Origin: Rikenella microfusus DSM 15922
Lineage (GTDB): Bacteria > Bacteroidota > Bacteroidia > Bacteroidales > Rikenellaceae
Direction of reading: 5' to 3'
DNA length: 64,000 bases
Assembly (NCBI RefSeq): GCF_000427365.1
Contig: NZ_KE386488.1
Location: forward strand, 434,001-498,000
Made by a program: the position numbers and the translations under genes. Positions 28,930 to 37,435 of the stretch are shown here, piece after piece. The notes beneath the pieces were generated by a model, which saw nothing but the letters and a program-made list of their open reading frames with translations, had not been told where the DNA came from and ran no database searches. Position 1 is the first letter of the stretch, and every line of letters starts with the position of its first letter.

Positions 28930-29200
28930 TAACGGTTGTTTAATTGTACGGTTAAACTGTTTCACTCCTTCGGCTTTGCGCCCACCCCCCGAAGCCGCAA
29001 AGCGGCTTGGGCGCATAAGCCGGCGATTCTTTCGAATCGCATGACTAAAAAACGGTACGATTATTTTTCATACGGGTCGGACGCCCGGGAGGCCGCCCCG
29101 AGTGTGCGAGGATTGCGGGCCTCCCGACGGGGAGGCGTCCGGCCCGCCCGCTAACGCGGAAACTTGTTTTTATCCGTACATTTAAAATTATAACGTTCAT
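28930..29200. repeat. Intergenic repeat block between permease and rhomboid genes
   Basis: This contains the CTTCGGCTTTGCGCCCACC and AAGCCGGCGATTCTTTCGAA module (28970-29060) and the GGGAGGCGTCCGGCCCGCCC module (29120-29160), with borders TTGTACGGTTAAA (28943) and AACGGTACGATTA (29051). It occupies most of the 400-bp gap. Confidence 0.7.
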
Positions 29201-29321
29201 GTCATCCTGCGACCACAGGTCGCGCAGGACGACCGCCTCGAACCTTGCGAGAAATCGGGTCTCCCGAGAGAGACATACAATCCGAATAATTCGCTGCATA
29301 CGAACAAGAAACAGATAACGA

Positions 29322-30023
29322 ATGAGCAACAATAACATTTTCGGCACCAGCGGCGGCTCCTCGTGGAGCCAGAGCGTGGTCATGAACCTGATTATCCTGA
29401 ACGTCATCGTCTTCCTGGCCCAGACCCTGTTGCCCCAGGGGACCGGCGGCGAACGTATGGTCGATCTTTTCGGACTCCACTTTTGGAAATCGGCCGATTT
29501 CCAGATCTGGCAGCCCGTCACCTACATGTTCCTGCACGGCGGTTTTTCGCATATCTTCTTCAATATGTTCGCCCTGTGGATGTTCGGCCGCATCCTCGAA
29601 TACGATATGGGCTCGAGGCGGTTCCTGTTGTTTTACCTCGTCTGCGGCGTCGGGGCCGGATTGTGCAACCTGGCCGTAAACTGGTTCGAGTACAATCGTT
29701 TCGTCAGTCTCGGCTACGCTCATATCGCGCCGATGCAGTTGCAGATGTGGGCCGATAACGTCGTGACCATCGGTGCATCGGGCGCCGTGTTCGGCGTGCT
29801 GCTCGCTTTCGGGATGTTCCACCCCAACGACCGCATCATGTTGCTGATCCCCCCGATTCCGATGAAAGCCAAATGGTTCGTCGTCGCCTATGGCGTGCTC
29901 GAACTCTTCCTCGGCGTTACTCAGCAAGGTTCCAATATCGCCCATTTCGCCCATGTCGGCGGGATGCTTTTCGGGTTTCTGCTGCTGGTGCTGTGGAAAA
30001 AGACAGGAAAGATATATTATTGA
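29322..30023 (+). CDS. Rhomboid family intramembrane serine protease
   Basis: This 233-residue protein has six to seven hydrophobic segments. The catalytic serine sits in GASGAVFGVLLAFG and the catalytic histidine in AHFAHVGGMLFG; upstream are the L1-loop residues of the HGGFSHIFFNMFALWMFG segment (HxxxxHxxxN type). It cleaves membrane proteins within the bilayer. It appears monocistronic between repeat blocks. Confidence 0.93.
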   Translation: MSNNNIFGTSGGSSWSQSVVMNLIILNVIVFLAQTLLPQGTGGERMVDLFGLHFWKSADFQIWQPVTYMFLHGGFSHIFFNMFALWMFGRILEYDMGSRRFLLFYLVCGVGAGLCNLAVNWFEYNRFVSLGYAHIAPMQLQMWADNVVTIGASGAVFGVLLAFGMFHPNDRIMLLIPPIPMKAKWFVVAYGVLELFLGVTQQGSNIAHFAHVGGMLFGFLLLVLWKKTGKIYY

Positions 30024-30284
30024 CAACAGGATACGACGGAAAGGCCGTTCGAAAACGGGGAACGGAAATACGGTTCAGGATGTACCGACAGAACCGTCAG
30101 GTATTCGGTTTTGCGAAATATGCGGATTACACGTACCGTAAGGGGTGATACTGTGCAGCGTACCTGTCCGAAGCTATCCGCAGAGGGGGATTGTATCGGG
30201 ATATCGAAACTCTGACCGGTGTGTTTCGGTATAGCCGGGTCCGGGTAGGAATGCCCTGTCCGTTTTGCGGAGATGGAATTGACG

Positions 30285-30750
30285 GTTAGTTGGAAATAAC
30301 TTTCTGCGCCAGTGGGGGCGGACGTTTCTTATGAAAAGTCCGGAGCCAGCCGAGGGCAAAACCGTAGGTTACAGCCGTTAGCTTCGCTCGTTTTGCCTGG
30401 CGGTTTTCTCGCGCTCCCTCTCCCAAGGCCGCTTGTGGCCTTGGGAGAGGGACACTGCTCGGTTCCTCCTCGTCGGGGATGCCGCTATGCAGATAAATAA
30501 CCGTACAATTAAAAACAAGTCTCCGCGCCAGCGGGCGGGCCGCAGCCTCCGGGCAGCGGAGGCCCGCAACTCGCATCCGCTCGCCGTTCCTCCGCAGGCC
30601 GCGGCCCCATACAAGAAACAGTACGGTTAAAATACTTTACCCGTTCGGCTTTGCCTCCACCCCATCGGAGCAAACGCCCGGTCGGCGTGCCCGGAGGCAC
30701 CGCGAAAGCCGGCGATTCTGATGAATCGCATCAATAAGAATCGTAGTTTT
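30285..30750. repeat. Intergenic repeat block at the host side of the prophage
   Basis: Units joined at AACCGTACAATTAAA (30498) and CAGTACGGTTAAA (30618) include the 30497-30628 unit, which is the reverse orientation of 20814-20940. The final module (CTTCGGCTTTGCCTCCACCC to CGATTCTGATGAATCGCATC) ends near 30746, where similarity to the other copies stops. 30024-30284 shows no gene. Confidence 0.65.
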
Positions 30751-30925
30751 AACAAAGTACTCCCGGCTTCTTACATTGGTATCGAAACACGCGTAAAGGC
30801 TGCCGCCCCGGGAATGTGCGATTTCCCATTCCGACATCAGTATAATCGGCCAAACGAAAAGTACATGGTTTTTGGGGTGGATTTCAAGGTAAAAATTTGA
30901 AATCACGACAAATCTACGAAAAGGG

Positions 30926-30964
30926 AACGGGGTGCGAAAACGAAATTTTCGCGCCCCGTTTTTT
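30926..30964. terminator. Hairpin terminator at the prophage end
   Basis: A 15-bp stem (AACGGGGTGCGAAAA, one G-T pair, short loop) is followed by a T-run on the plus strand and is symmetrical enough to work in both directions. It may end the Mom-gene transcript. ACGAAAAG occurs twice just upstream (about 30855 and 30916). Confidence 0.65.
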
Positions 30965-31182
30965 GTCTGTCGCCGGATAGCCTGTTATTATTGTATTAAC
31001 TTGGGGTGTGTTGGCAATTTTCAGCAGGCCCCCACAGGGATTACAATAAAACCGCCGCCCGATGTCGGTTCGGACGGCGGGGCGGTTAAAGAATCTTGAA
31101 TGCCTATTTAAACAGGTTGTAAAGGATAAATCCATTTCCCTATCCATTCAGTGCGATAATCGGTAAAACATCATTTAGGGGA

Positions 31183-31947
31183 TTATGCGATTTTTTCCAA
31201 CAGTTCGAATATCCGCATTTTGATTTTCTGGCGGTCGCGAGGCCAGTCGGTAGGCGTTTCTCCCTTCTCGTAATCAGGATAGGGTTTCTCTTTGAACTTG
31301 GGCACGAGTTTATCAGACAGCGGATATATGTATCGGTAGGTTTTAACTTTGAAAATATCGTACAAACCCAGTAAATAGTAGATGTTCGTTCGGACATACC
31401 CTGTGGGGCAGGTGCTATTGGTTAATAGTTGCCCCTGCGTTACCTCTCCGGTGCGTCGGTCTCTCAGAAATCTGGTTTCATGGTATCCGTAATAACGAAA
31501 ATTCGCCGCTTTATAGATTGTCCCGCACCCCAGGCGGCCGTCCGCAAAACTCTGAACGGCCACGATATTCGGGTCAGCGTGCCGCAATAACTTGATCGAT
31601 GCGGCTATAAGTATCGTTTCCGCATTTTTACCGAGTTCGTCGCTAATCCAGAGCCGGTTCAATTCGCACATCCAAGCTTTGGGGTTCGGATGCGTAAAGA
31701 TTTTGGCCTTGGGATTTTTCATATACCCATAAACCGCCACTCCCAAACACCGAGTCAGATCGTCGGCCCGGAATATCCCGAAGTTATATTTGCCGAATCC
31801 GCCGTCATTCCATTTGTGCGAATAGTGATTTTGGATGATCATTTCCTTTGCCAACGTTTTGGGCACTGGTTTAATAATCAATCTCCCCAAAGAATGGCTG
31901 TTTTTCAGAACGCAGCCGACCGGCTGTAATTGTTCGTTCGGTGTCAT
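31183..31947 (-). CDS. Mom-family DNA modification protein (adenine methylcarbamoylase-like)
   Basis: The 254-residue protein starts at 31947 (MTPNEQLQPVGCVLKNSHSL). It has the Mom-family, GNAT-derived pattern: EMIIQNHYSHKW near residue 35, CLGVAVYGYM, CELNRLWISDELGKNAETIL, and VAVQSFADGRLGCGTIYKAA followed by NFRYYG. Mu Mom converts adenines to N6-methylcarbamoyl-adenine, shielding phage DNA from restriction. As in Mu, the gene sits at the end of the genome farthest from the repressor. It is AT-richer than its neighbours. Family assignment comes from remembered motifs; chemistry here is inferred. A longer frame to 32055 runs through a hairpin. Confidence 0.8.
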   Translation of the reverse strand: MTPNEQLQPVGCVLKNSHSLGRLIIKPVPKTLAKEMIIQNHYSHKWNDGGFGKYNFGIFRADDLTRCLGVAVYGYMKNPKAKIFTHPNPKAWMCELNRLWISDELGKNAETILIAASIKLLRHADPNIVAVQSFADGRLGCGTIYKAANFRYYGYHETRFLRDRRTGEVTQGQLLTNSTCPTGYVRTNIYYLLGLYDIFKVKTYRYIYPLSDKLVPKFKEKPYPDYEKGETPTDWPRDRQKIKMRIFELLEKIA

Positions 31948-31980
31948 AGATTTTATTCGTTTTTTGGTTACTTTTGCAAT

Positions 31981-32043
31981 GCTACAAAGGGAATACCCAC
32001 GCAGAGGCTTTGGCCTTCGGTTGTGGGTGTTCCCTTTTGTAGC
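31981..32043. promoter_or_regulatory. Long hairpin in the Mom-gene leader
   Basis: GCTACAAAGGGAATACCCAC (31981-32000) pairs with the complementary stretch at 32023-32043 in a ~20-bp stem with minor bulges. It starts 34 nt upstream of the Mom-like start codon. It may separate late transcription from Mom expression or control translation, as a stem-loop does in Mu mom. Confidence 0.55.
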
Positions 32044-32098
32044 AGATTGAGACACCGTTCTATTTATAGAAGCCGAAGGCCTTTTTTAAGGCATAAAA

Positions 32099-32126
32099 AA
32101 GGCCGGTAAAGCGATTTACCGGCCTT
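32099..32126 (-). terminator. Rho-independent terminator of the tail operon
   Basis: A perfect 12-bp stem AAGGCCGGTAAA with loop GCGA; reading minus it ends in GGCC followed by six T. It lies 42 nt after the lipoprotein stop at 32168, so the Mom-like gene is outside the tail operon. Confidence 0.85.
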
Positions 32127-32167
32127 ACCCAAATATTTAATGTAATATTATACCAGAGAATTACGCA

Positions 32168-32806
32168 TTACTCGATCCCCGTCTGTTTGAGCGCCCGCCA
32201 CTTCGCGCCCGTTGTGGGCAGGAATACGTAAGCCTCGTCGAATAGTTTATAACAGGTGTCGAAATCCCCGTCGTTGAACGCCGCCGTAATCTTGGCCCGC
32301 GCCTCCAGTACCACCGAGTTCGGGATATAGGCTACCGTGTCGATTTTGACCTTATCATAGTCGCTCATACTGAACCCCAACGGCATTACCGCCGTGCCGT
32401 CAGGCCATTTTGCGACTGTTACGACAAAATCGATACGATCTGTTACATATGTTCCGAGAAATCCATTTGAAACGACTCCGCCACCCCAAAATTTCAATTT
32501 ATAATTTTCCAAATCGCGGAGTAAATAATAGGTTTCTTCATCAACGCCATAACCACCCTGAGGGGTTAGTCCGTCTGATGTCGTCGAGCGGTAATCCCAC
32601 GCATATTTTGTGATAAATTCAAGGCTGTCGGTAATGCCCGTGCCGTCGATACCTCCGACCGGAATATCGCCCGTGTCGGCTTTGGTCAGCGAACGAACGC
32701 CGGTAACGCTGATTTTCGCGTCAGGGTCGAGACCCTTTTTATCCTTTTCGCAGGAGGCCAGCAACAGGCAGGCCGTCAGGGATAAAAGAAAAACTTTGAT
32801 TTTCAT
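32168..32806 (-). CDS. Prophage-encoded lipoprotein (moron candidate)
   Basis: This 212-residue protein has a lipoprotein signal (MKIKVFLLSLTACLLLASCE, Cys box LASC). The mature part is AT-richer than the flanking tail genes and has no family that I recognise; DEETYYLLRDLENYKLKFWG and DRIDFVVTVAKWPDGTAV suggest a beta-rich domain. It is the last gene of the tail operon, 27 bp after the fibre gene. Phage lipoproteins often block superinfection or alter the lysogen surface; that is inference only. Confidence 0.7.
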   Translation of the reverse strand: MKIKVFLLSLTACLLLASCEKDKKGLDPDAKISVTGVRSLTKADTGDIPVGGIDGTGITDSLEFITKYAWDYRSTTSDGLTPQGGYGVDEETYYLLRDLENYKLKFWGGGVVSNGFLGTYVTDRIDFVVTVAKWPDGTAVMPLGFSMSDYDKVKIDTVAYIPNSVVLEARAKITAAFNDGDFDTCYKLFDEAYVFLPTTGAKWRALKQTGIE

Positions 32807-32833
32807 AATATAAAGGTGTTTATCCAAAGTTAG

Positions 32834-34777
32834 TTAAAATTCGTAAATCTGAAAAAAGAACGACAGATCGTTTCTTGTTTCGTCGTCAGCAGTCCAGACA
32901 TCGAAATAGTTGGTTGATTTTGAAACGATGGTCGCATGCCCTCCGGTACCGCCAATCGCCATACAGGTAGCATGTACCTCGTAATTGGTATGGCCGATAT
33001 TGTGCATGACCCGATAATTTCCGGCACCGCTTACTCTTGATGCCATTGTTACCGCTCCTTTTTTCTTGTTCAATTCTCCCGATGTTCCATTAACGACCCC
33101 CGCCCCTAAGAGTTTCATACCGCCGTCGGCGATCCCGTCGAGTTTGGTTTTGTCGGCGGCGGACATCAGGCCCGCTGCCGCAGCGGTGGCCGGTGAGAGG
33201 TTGCCGGTATGATAAAATTCCCTCCAATCCGATACTGAACCGCTATCGCCGTCCTTGCACCGGAAATAAATCCGGGTCCAGCCGTTATTCCAGGAACTGT
33301 AACCTCCCAAACATATTTCGACTTCATAACCCGACATGCCGAAACGCAGAAATGAGGAACTCTGGCCTATCGGCGTATCGTGATCCGTAAAGCCATGCCC
33401 CGCCGCGCCGTTCCCAAATTGTCCCAAAAGCGTACCTCGTCCGAGGTATTTCAACGAGTTCTGTGCGTCGAAGTTCCCGGCGTGCCACAGTTCTCGCCAG
33501 GGTTGCCACTGTTCATCGACCCGGCGACGGAAAAACAGCCTGTCCGCATCGTACACCTGCGCGATCTGCGTCACCCGGTAAGGCGAGGTAGCGATTACCA
33601 GCACCCGGCAGTTCGCCGTGCTTGCCGGCGCGTTGGAAATCGCGCCGTCCGCCACGTACAGGCCGTTGGAGGTCAGGGTATTCAGGTCGGCGTTCTGTAA
33701 GGTGGCCGGGGCATTCGCCTTGCTCGCCGGATTGAAGTTTCCGGCGTGCCAGATTTCGACCCATTCCTGAATGGCGCCCGATTCATTGGTCGAACGGAAC
33801 CTCAGGGAGTTATTCAATGCGTTGAACTGGGCTTTATAGCCTCCGCCGCCGAACGATAGAAAAGGATAGTAAGCAAAGGGGATGTTCTTCGCGCCGAAAG
33901 GCTTCGATACGAGGTTTTCAATATCGTCCGCATTCCCGGCCCATCCTTCTTCGATGGGCATCCGACTTGCCAGCGCGGTATTCATAGCCTCGGCGGTAAC
34001 GCGCTCGCCGATCATCTGCATAACCGTCGCCGAGAAATTCGGGTCGTTGCCCAGCGCCGCCGCCAGTTCCTGCAACGTGTCGAGCGTTTCGGGGGCCGTT
34101 CCCGCAAGCGCCGCTACAATCTTGTCGGCATACTCCTTAGCTGAAATCAGCGTATCGGCATCTGCCTGCACCAGCTCCGTTTTCAGGGCCGTATCCTGCG
34201 TGTCCGCATACTCTTTTGCCGAGCGCAGGGCCGCTTCGGAACCCGTGGCCGCCACGCCGTCGGCGTATTCCTTCGCCTGCTCCAGAATGCGGTTCCACTT
34301 GGAACGTTCGGCGTCCGTGATAAAACGGTGCGCGGTGTCCTGCACGGCATCCACGAAACGGCCGCCCCCGGCCGTCAGGGTCAGGTACGGGGTATCCCCG
34401 TCAGGCTGCACGCCGGAAGCCTTCCCCGTATAGACGTAGGCGATCGGTTTCACTTTGCCGTCGCCGTAAGGTTCCGAGACCGTTTCCACGTTCGCCGTCA
34501 GGTATAGGGGGAGGGCCACGCCTTTCGCCCCGGCAAAAGGCATCGCCATGACGCGGCGCACGCCGTCCGGGTCGTCGGCTTCGAGGGCCACCAGCCCCGC
34601 AGCCACGTCATACGTGCCCGCCCCGTCCTCCGTCTGTACGGCTTCGCACCCCTGAATGATGCACGGGCCGTATTCGGCAAAAAAGGCATCCAACGCTTTA
34701 AGCGGCTCGCTCTGGAGTTCCAGCAGGTCGTCCCCGGCCCAGCTGCGCACCCCCACCGTCTGTGTCTGTCGTTTCAT
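32834..34777 (-). CDS. Tail fibre protein with pyocin-knob domains
   Basis: The 647-residue protein starts MKRQTQTVGVRSWAGDDLLE. An N-terminal baseplate-attachment part is followed by an Ala-rich helical region with repeated SAKEYAD motifs (SAKEYADTQD, SAKEYADKIV) that looks like a trimeric coiled stalk. Two or three pyocin-knob units follow, marked by WVEIWHAGNF, WRELWHAGNF and WREFYHTGNL. The C-terminus (residues ~560-647) is a small tip domain and probably binds the receptor. It is the last structural gene of the tail operon, followed by the lipoprotein. No chaperone gene is visible next to it. Confidence 0.85.
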   Translation of the reverse strand: MKRQTQTVGVRSWAGDDLLELQSEPLKALDAFFAEYGPCIIQGCEAVQTEDGAGTYDVAAGLVALEADDPDGVRRVMAMPFAGAKGVALPLYLTANVETVSEPYGDGKVKPIAYVYTGKASGVQPDGDTPYLTLTAGGGRFVDAVQDTAHRFITDAERSKWNRILEQAKEYADGVAATGSEAALRSAKEYADTQDTALKTELVQADADTLISAKEYADKIVAALAGTAPETLDTLQELAAALGNDPNFSATVMQMIGERVTAEAMNTALASRMPIEEGWAGNADDIENLVSKPFGAKNIPFAYYPFLSFGGGGYKAQFNALNNSLRFRSTNESGAIQEWVEIWHAGNFNPASKANAPATLQNADLNTLTSNGLYVADGAISNAPASTANCRVLVIATSPYRVTQIAQVYDADRLFFRRRVDEQWQPWRELWHAGNFDAQNSLKYLGRGTLLGQFGNGAAGHGFTDHDTPIGQSSSFLRFGMSGYEVEICLGGYSSWNNGWTRIYFRCKDGDSGSVSDWREFYHTGNLSPATAAAAGLMSAADKTKLDGIADGGMKLLGAGVVNGTSGELNKKKGAVTMASRVSGAGNYRVMHNIGHTNYEVHATCMAIGGTGGHATIVSKSTNYFDVWTADDETRNDLSFFFQIYEF

Positions 34778-34779
34778 CT

Positions 34780-35262
34780 TTATTCCTGTATTATCTTATA
34801 CTGCACAAGCGCCTGTTTGAACCGCTCTATTTCGGCGCGGATCAGGTCTATATCGACCCCGACGGGGATATAGACGATAAAGTCCGCATCGCCGAAGAGT
34901 TCGCGGATTTCGCCCCGCAGAGGCATCGCCTCGCGTGCGGTTTCGTCGCGCAGGCCGGTGCGCAGGCGCAGGGTATCGCCTTCCGCCCGCAGAGAGACCC
35001 GCGCCAGCCCGTCGTCGTAGGTAACGACCCGGATGGCCACCGGCTCGCCGTATTTTTTCCGTAAATAGCCTTCGAAGACGGCGACCTGGCTGTTCACGTT
35101 CACGATCATGCGGGTATCGCTGCGCCACTTGTCGAACTCGGCGAAAAGCGTCCCCAACGGAGCGACCAGACCCCGCAGCCACCAGAGCCGCACGGGTTGC
35201 CGTTTGTGGGCCGGGAGCAGCTGGCGCACGAGGTTTTTATAATTTATCCGGGTCGTCTGCAT
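34780..35262 (-). CDS. Phage tail/baseplate protein (Mu gp48 position)
   Basis: A 160-residue protein starting MQTTRINYKNLVRQLLPAHK. It lies between the baseplate J-like gene and the fibre, the place of Mu gp48/P2 gpI, and probably links the baseplate to the fibre. Sequence similarity to gp48 is weak by eye; recognisable parts are LVAPLGTLFAEFDKWRSDTR and RAEIERFKQALVQYKIIQE. The start codon lies 4 bp after the J-like stop. Confidence 0.7.
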   Translation of the reverse strand: MQTTRINYKNLVRQLLPAHKRQPVRLWWLRGLVAPLGTLFAEFDKWRSDTRMIVNVNSQVAVFEGYLRKKYGEPVAIRVVTYDDGLARVSLRAEGDTLRLRTGLRDETAREAMPLRGEIRELFGDADFIVYIPVGVDIDLIRAEIERFKQALVQYKIIQE

Positions 35263-35266
35263 GGCT

Positions 35267-36076
35267 TCACGAGGCTTTTATGGAGGTCAGCGTCAGGGTG
35301 CAGTCGGCGGTATAATCGAAATAGCCGGCCTCCAGTTCGTCGGCCACGCCGACCGGTTCGAAATCCTCCATGCTCGTCCCCTTGCGCTCCATGCTTTTCA
35401 GTTCGGCCGTCACGACCCCGTCCACGGCCATAATCGCCGAGACGAACTTCTGGCGGTAAAGCATCGAATCGAAATCCTGCCCGGAGCGGAAAGCATCTAA
35501 GGCCGCCGCGACCCGCTCGCGCACGGTCGTAACGGGTACGGCTGGGTCGTAAAACACCTCCGCGTCGTACCGCACCTGATCGGCGTTGGTCGATACCGTA
35601 ACGGTTTCGATCCCGGCGAATTTGATGCTGTCCACATACCCGGTGAAGTTGTGCAGTTCGTCGGCTGTCAGCGGCACGATCCTGTTCTGCTCGTCCGTTT
35701 TGGCGACCTTGATACTCAGACGCTCTTTCCCTTCCGTTACGGCCACCACGCCGATAATGCGTGCGGCGGGATCGTCCACGGCATAGTAGAGCTGCGCGGT
35801 GTCGGGGTCGAACAGCAATTCGTGCCCGTTCTGAAAGCGTTTGCACTGCTCCACGTACCAGCGGACGGTGCCGGGGGTGATCTTGTCGGCCGCGGCGTCG
35901 ATCTCCGACCGGAACTCGTCATGGATGATTTCGAGCGTGTGTATCGCCCCGGCCACGACCCACGTCCACAACCTCCACTCGGCCGTAGCGGAGGGCGAGA
36001 GTTCCGGGCGTCCTTCCCGCTGCGTGGTCAGGTCGTCCCGGATGGCCGTCTGTATCTCTTTTATCGTGCGTGCCAT
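35267..36076 (-). CDS. Baseplate J-like protein (Mu gp47 family)
   Basis: A 269-residue protein with the J-like start MARTIKEIQTAIRDDLTTQ, SATAEWRLWTWVVAGAIHTL, and the C-terminal PAVPVTTVRERVAAALDAF and MLYRQKFVSAIMAVDGV segments typical of baseplate J. It is shorter than Mu gp47, as is common in Bacteroidetes phages. It forms the baseplate wedge of a contractile tail. Confidence 0.8.
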   Translation of the reverse strand: MARTIKEIQTAIRDDLTTQREGRPELSPSATAEWRLWTWVVAGAIHTLEIIHDEFRSEIDAAADKITPGTVRWYVEQCKRFQNGHELLFDPDTAQLYYAVDDPAARIIGVVAVTEGKERLSIKVAKTDEQNRIVPLTADELHNFTGYVDSIKFAGIETVTVSTNADQVRYDAEVFYDPAVPVTTVRERVAAALDAFRSGQDFDSMLYRQKFVSAIMAVDGVVTAELKSMERKGTSMEDFEPVGVADELEAGYFDYTADCTLTLTSIKAS

Positions 36077-36078
36077 GC

Positions 36079-36366
36079 CTATAAACCGAAGGTGTTGATT
36101 TCCTTATTCTGCAACTCTTTAACAACCATTTGCCGCAGGGTGCGGCTGTCGTTGTCGATGCGGACTTCCTGTCCGGCGAGCAGCGCGGCGTCCGCGTAGA
36201 AGCCGCCGTCGGCTACGTAGTCGATGCCGAGTGTCGCGAGCGCCGCGGGGTCGTTTCTCAGACCCGGATTGTTCCCGATCAGCTCGGCGACCGCCTCGCA
36301 GGTGCCGTAATATTTGACGGCCAGGTCGAACACCGTCTGGTTCGATACCGTTCTAATCGTTTTCAT
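36079..36366 (-). CDS. LysM-like tail protein (gpX position)
   Basis: A 95-residue protein starting MKTIRTVSNQTVFDLAVKYY, a LysM-like opening (TVFDLAVKYYGTCEAVAELIGNN) as in P2 gpX and tail-assembly LysM proteins. Its first codons overlap the end of the gp25-like gene by 14 nt. Confidence 0.75.
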   Translation of the reverse strand: MKTIRTVSNQTVFDLAVKYYGTCEAVAELIGNNPGLRNDPAALATLGIDYVADGGFYADAALLAGQEVRIDNDSRTLRQMVVKELQNKEINTFGL

Positions 36367-36652
36367 AGCTGCCGTCCACAATTAAATTTCCCCGGCCGTC
36401 GAAAGCCACCTCCCGCACGGCGATGCCGTCGGCCTGCATCTGCTTGCGCACATCTCGCAGAAAGAGCTGCGCGTCGTTCTGGATGTATTCGACGGCGCCC
36501 ACGCCCACCGTCGGAGCCTCCTTATAGTCGCCCGGCGAGGCCATCAGAATGTCGCGTTTGTGCTGTCCGGTGGCCCGGTCGGTACCCGCCGGGAGCAGGT
36601 CGCCGGAGGCGAAATCCACGTCGCCGTCCGCGGCCAGTAAAATATCCTCCAT
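36353..36652 (-). CDS. GPW/gp25-like baseplate wedge protein
   Basis: A 99-residue protein starting MEDILLAADGDVDFASGDLL. It has RDILMASPGDYKEAPTVGVG and a helical second half, in the style of the gp25/gpW lysozyme-like wedge proteins (Mu gp46 position). It lies between the small tail gene at 36659 and the LysM-like protein, with which it overlaps by 14 nt. Assignment is mostly positional, helped by the G-D-x-x-x-x-P-x-x-G pattern. Confidence 0.65.
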   Translation of the reverse strand: MEDILLAADGDVDFASGDLLPAGTDRATGQHKRDILMASPGDYKEAPTVGVGAVEYIQNDAQLFLRDVRKQMQADGIAVREVAFDGRGNLIVDGSYEND

Positions 36653-36658
36653 AACCCG

Positions 36659-36877
36659 CTATTTTATCGTGCATTGAAACGTTCCCGTTACTGCCCCGGT
36701 GGGAGCCGACAGCCCGCCGACGTAGGTGATCGTAATGGACTGTATGGCGTTTACCATCGCTTCGGCCAGCGATTCGGCGACCCGGTCGATCGACGCCTCG
36801 CGGCCTTCGGTGTCATCCATCACCTGTACGAATGCCTGTTTTACCTCGGCCTTGATCGTCTCTTTTACAAGTGCCAT
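36659..36877 (-). CDS. Small structural phage protein
   Basis: A 72-residue protein starting MALVKETIKAEVKQAFVQVM with a helical half and a short beta half (SITITYVGGLSAPTGAVTGT). It lies inside the baseplate operon between the spike-like and gp25-like genes. No named family is recognised; a role in tail assembly is inferred from position. Confidence 0.65.
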   Translation of the reverse strand: MALVKETIKAEVKQAFVQVMDDTEGREASIDRVAESLAEAMVNAIQSITITYVGGLSAPTGAVTGTFQCTIK

Positions 36878-36880
36878 TTA

Positions 36881-37435
36881 TCAACCCTTTAAATACTGTT
36901 TCAATTCGTCTTTAATCCGCGTAAAATCGGCCGCGTTCACCGGAACGCCCGACGGCCCCACGGCTGTGGGCACGGTCAGCCGGGCCAGCGCGTCGCACAG
37001 GTCGGAGAGTGTCTTGAGCAACCCGGCAGCGCCGCGCCCCAACTCCAGCCCATCCGCGGTGGCTTCCAGCGCGGTATCGCCCGCGGCAAAGGTCAGCCCG
37101 TCGGCATCGATTCCGACCGCCGTCTTCTCGCCGACGGTCAGCAGGGCTTTATCCACGTCGGAGAACATCGCTGCGAACAGTTCGTTGCTGCCGCCGATAC
37201 GCGATACCAGCACCACGCTGCCGACGGCGGGGATGAAACAGAACCCCTTTCGTTCGGCGTCGGCCACGGCGTGCAGCCGCACGTCGTCGTAGCTCACGCC
37301 CCCGGCTTCGACGGTACAGGTGCGCCGGGTCTCATCCACGCTCCGTACCGTGGCCGGAAAGGTCTCGCCGCCCGGCGTGCCGCCGATCGCGGCCAGCCGC
37401 CGCCGAATCTCCGCAATATCCCGCTGTCCGCTCAT
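36881..37435 (-). CDS. Baseplate assembly protein V-like (spike)
   Basis: A 184-residue protein. Residues ~25-95 look like the OB-fold of gpV/gp45 spikes (FPATVRSVDETRRTCTVEAG, FIPAVGSVVLVSRIGG), followed by a repetitive short beta region (TAVGIDADGLTFAAGDTALE) resembling the start of a beta-helix. Its first four nucleotides overlap the stop of the gpD-like gene (ATGA), so they are translationally coupled. Confidence 0.75.
   Translation of the reverse strand: MSGQRDIAEIRRRLAAIGGTPGGETFPATVRSVDETRRTCTVEAGGVSYDDVRLHAVADAERKGFCFIPAVGSVVLVSRIGGSNELFAAMFSDVDKALLTVGEKTAVGIDADGLTFAAGDTALEATADGLELGRGAAGLLKTLSDLCDALARLTVPTAVGPSGVPVNAADFTRIKDELKQYLKG

Noticed and set aside
32834-34777. Diversity-generating retroelement or invertible fibre segment, as in some Bacteroides Mu-like phages
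   Set aside because: No reverse transcriptase, template/variable repeat pair, invertase gene or inverted flanking sites were seen in the window.
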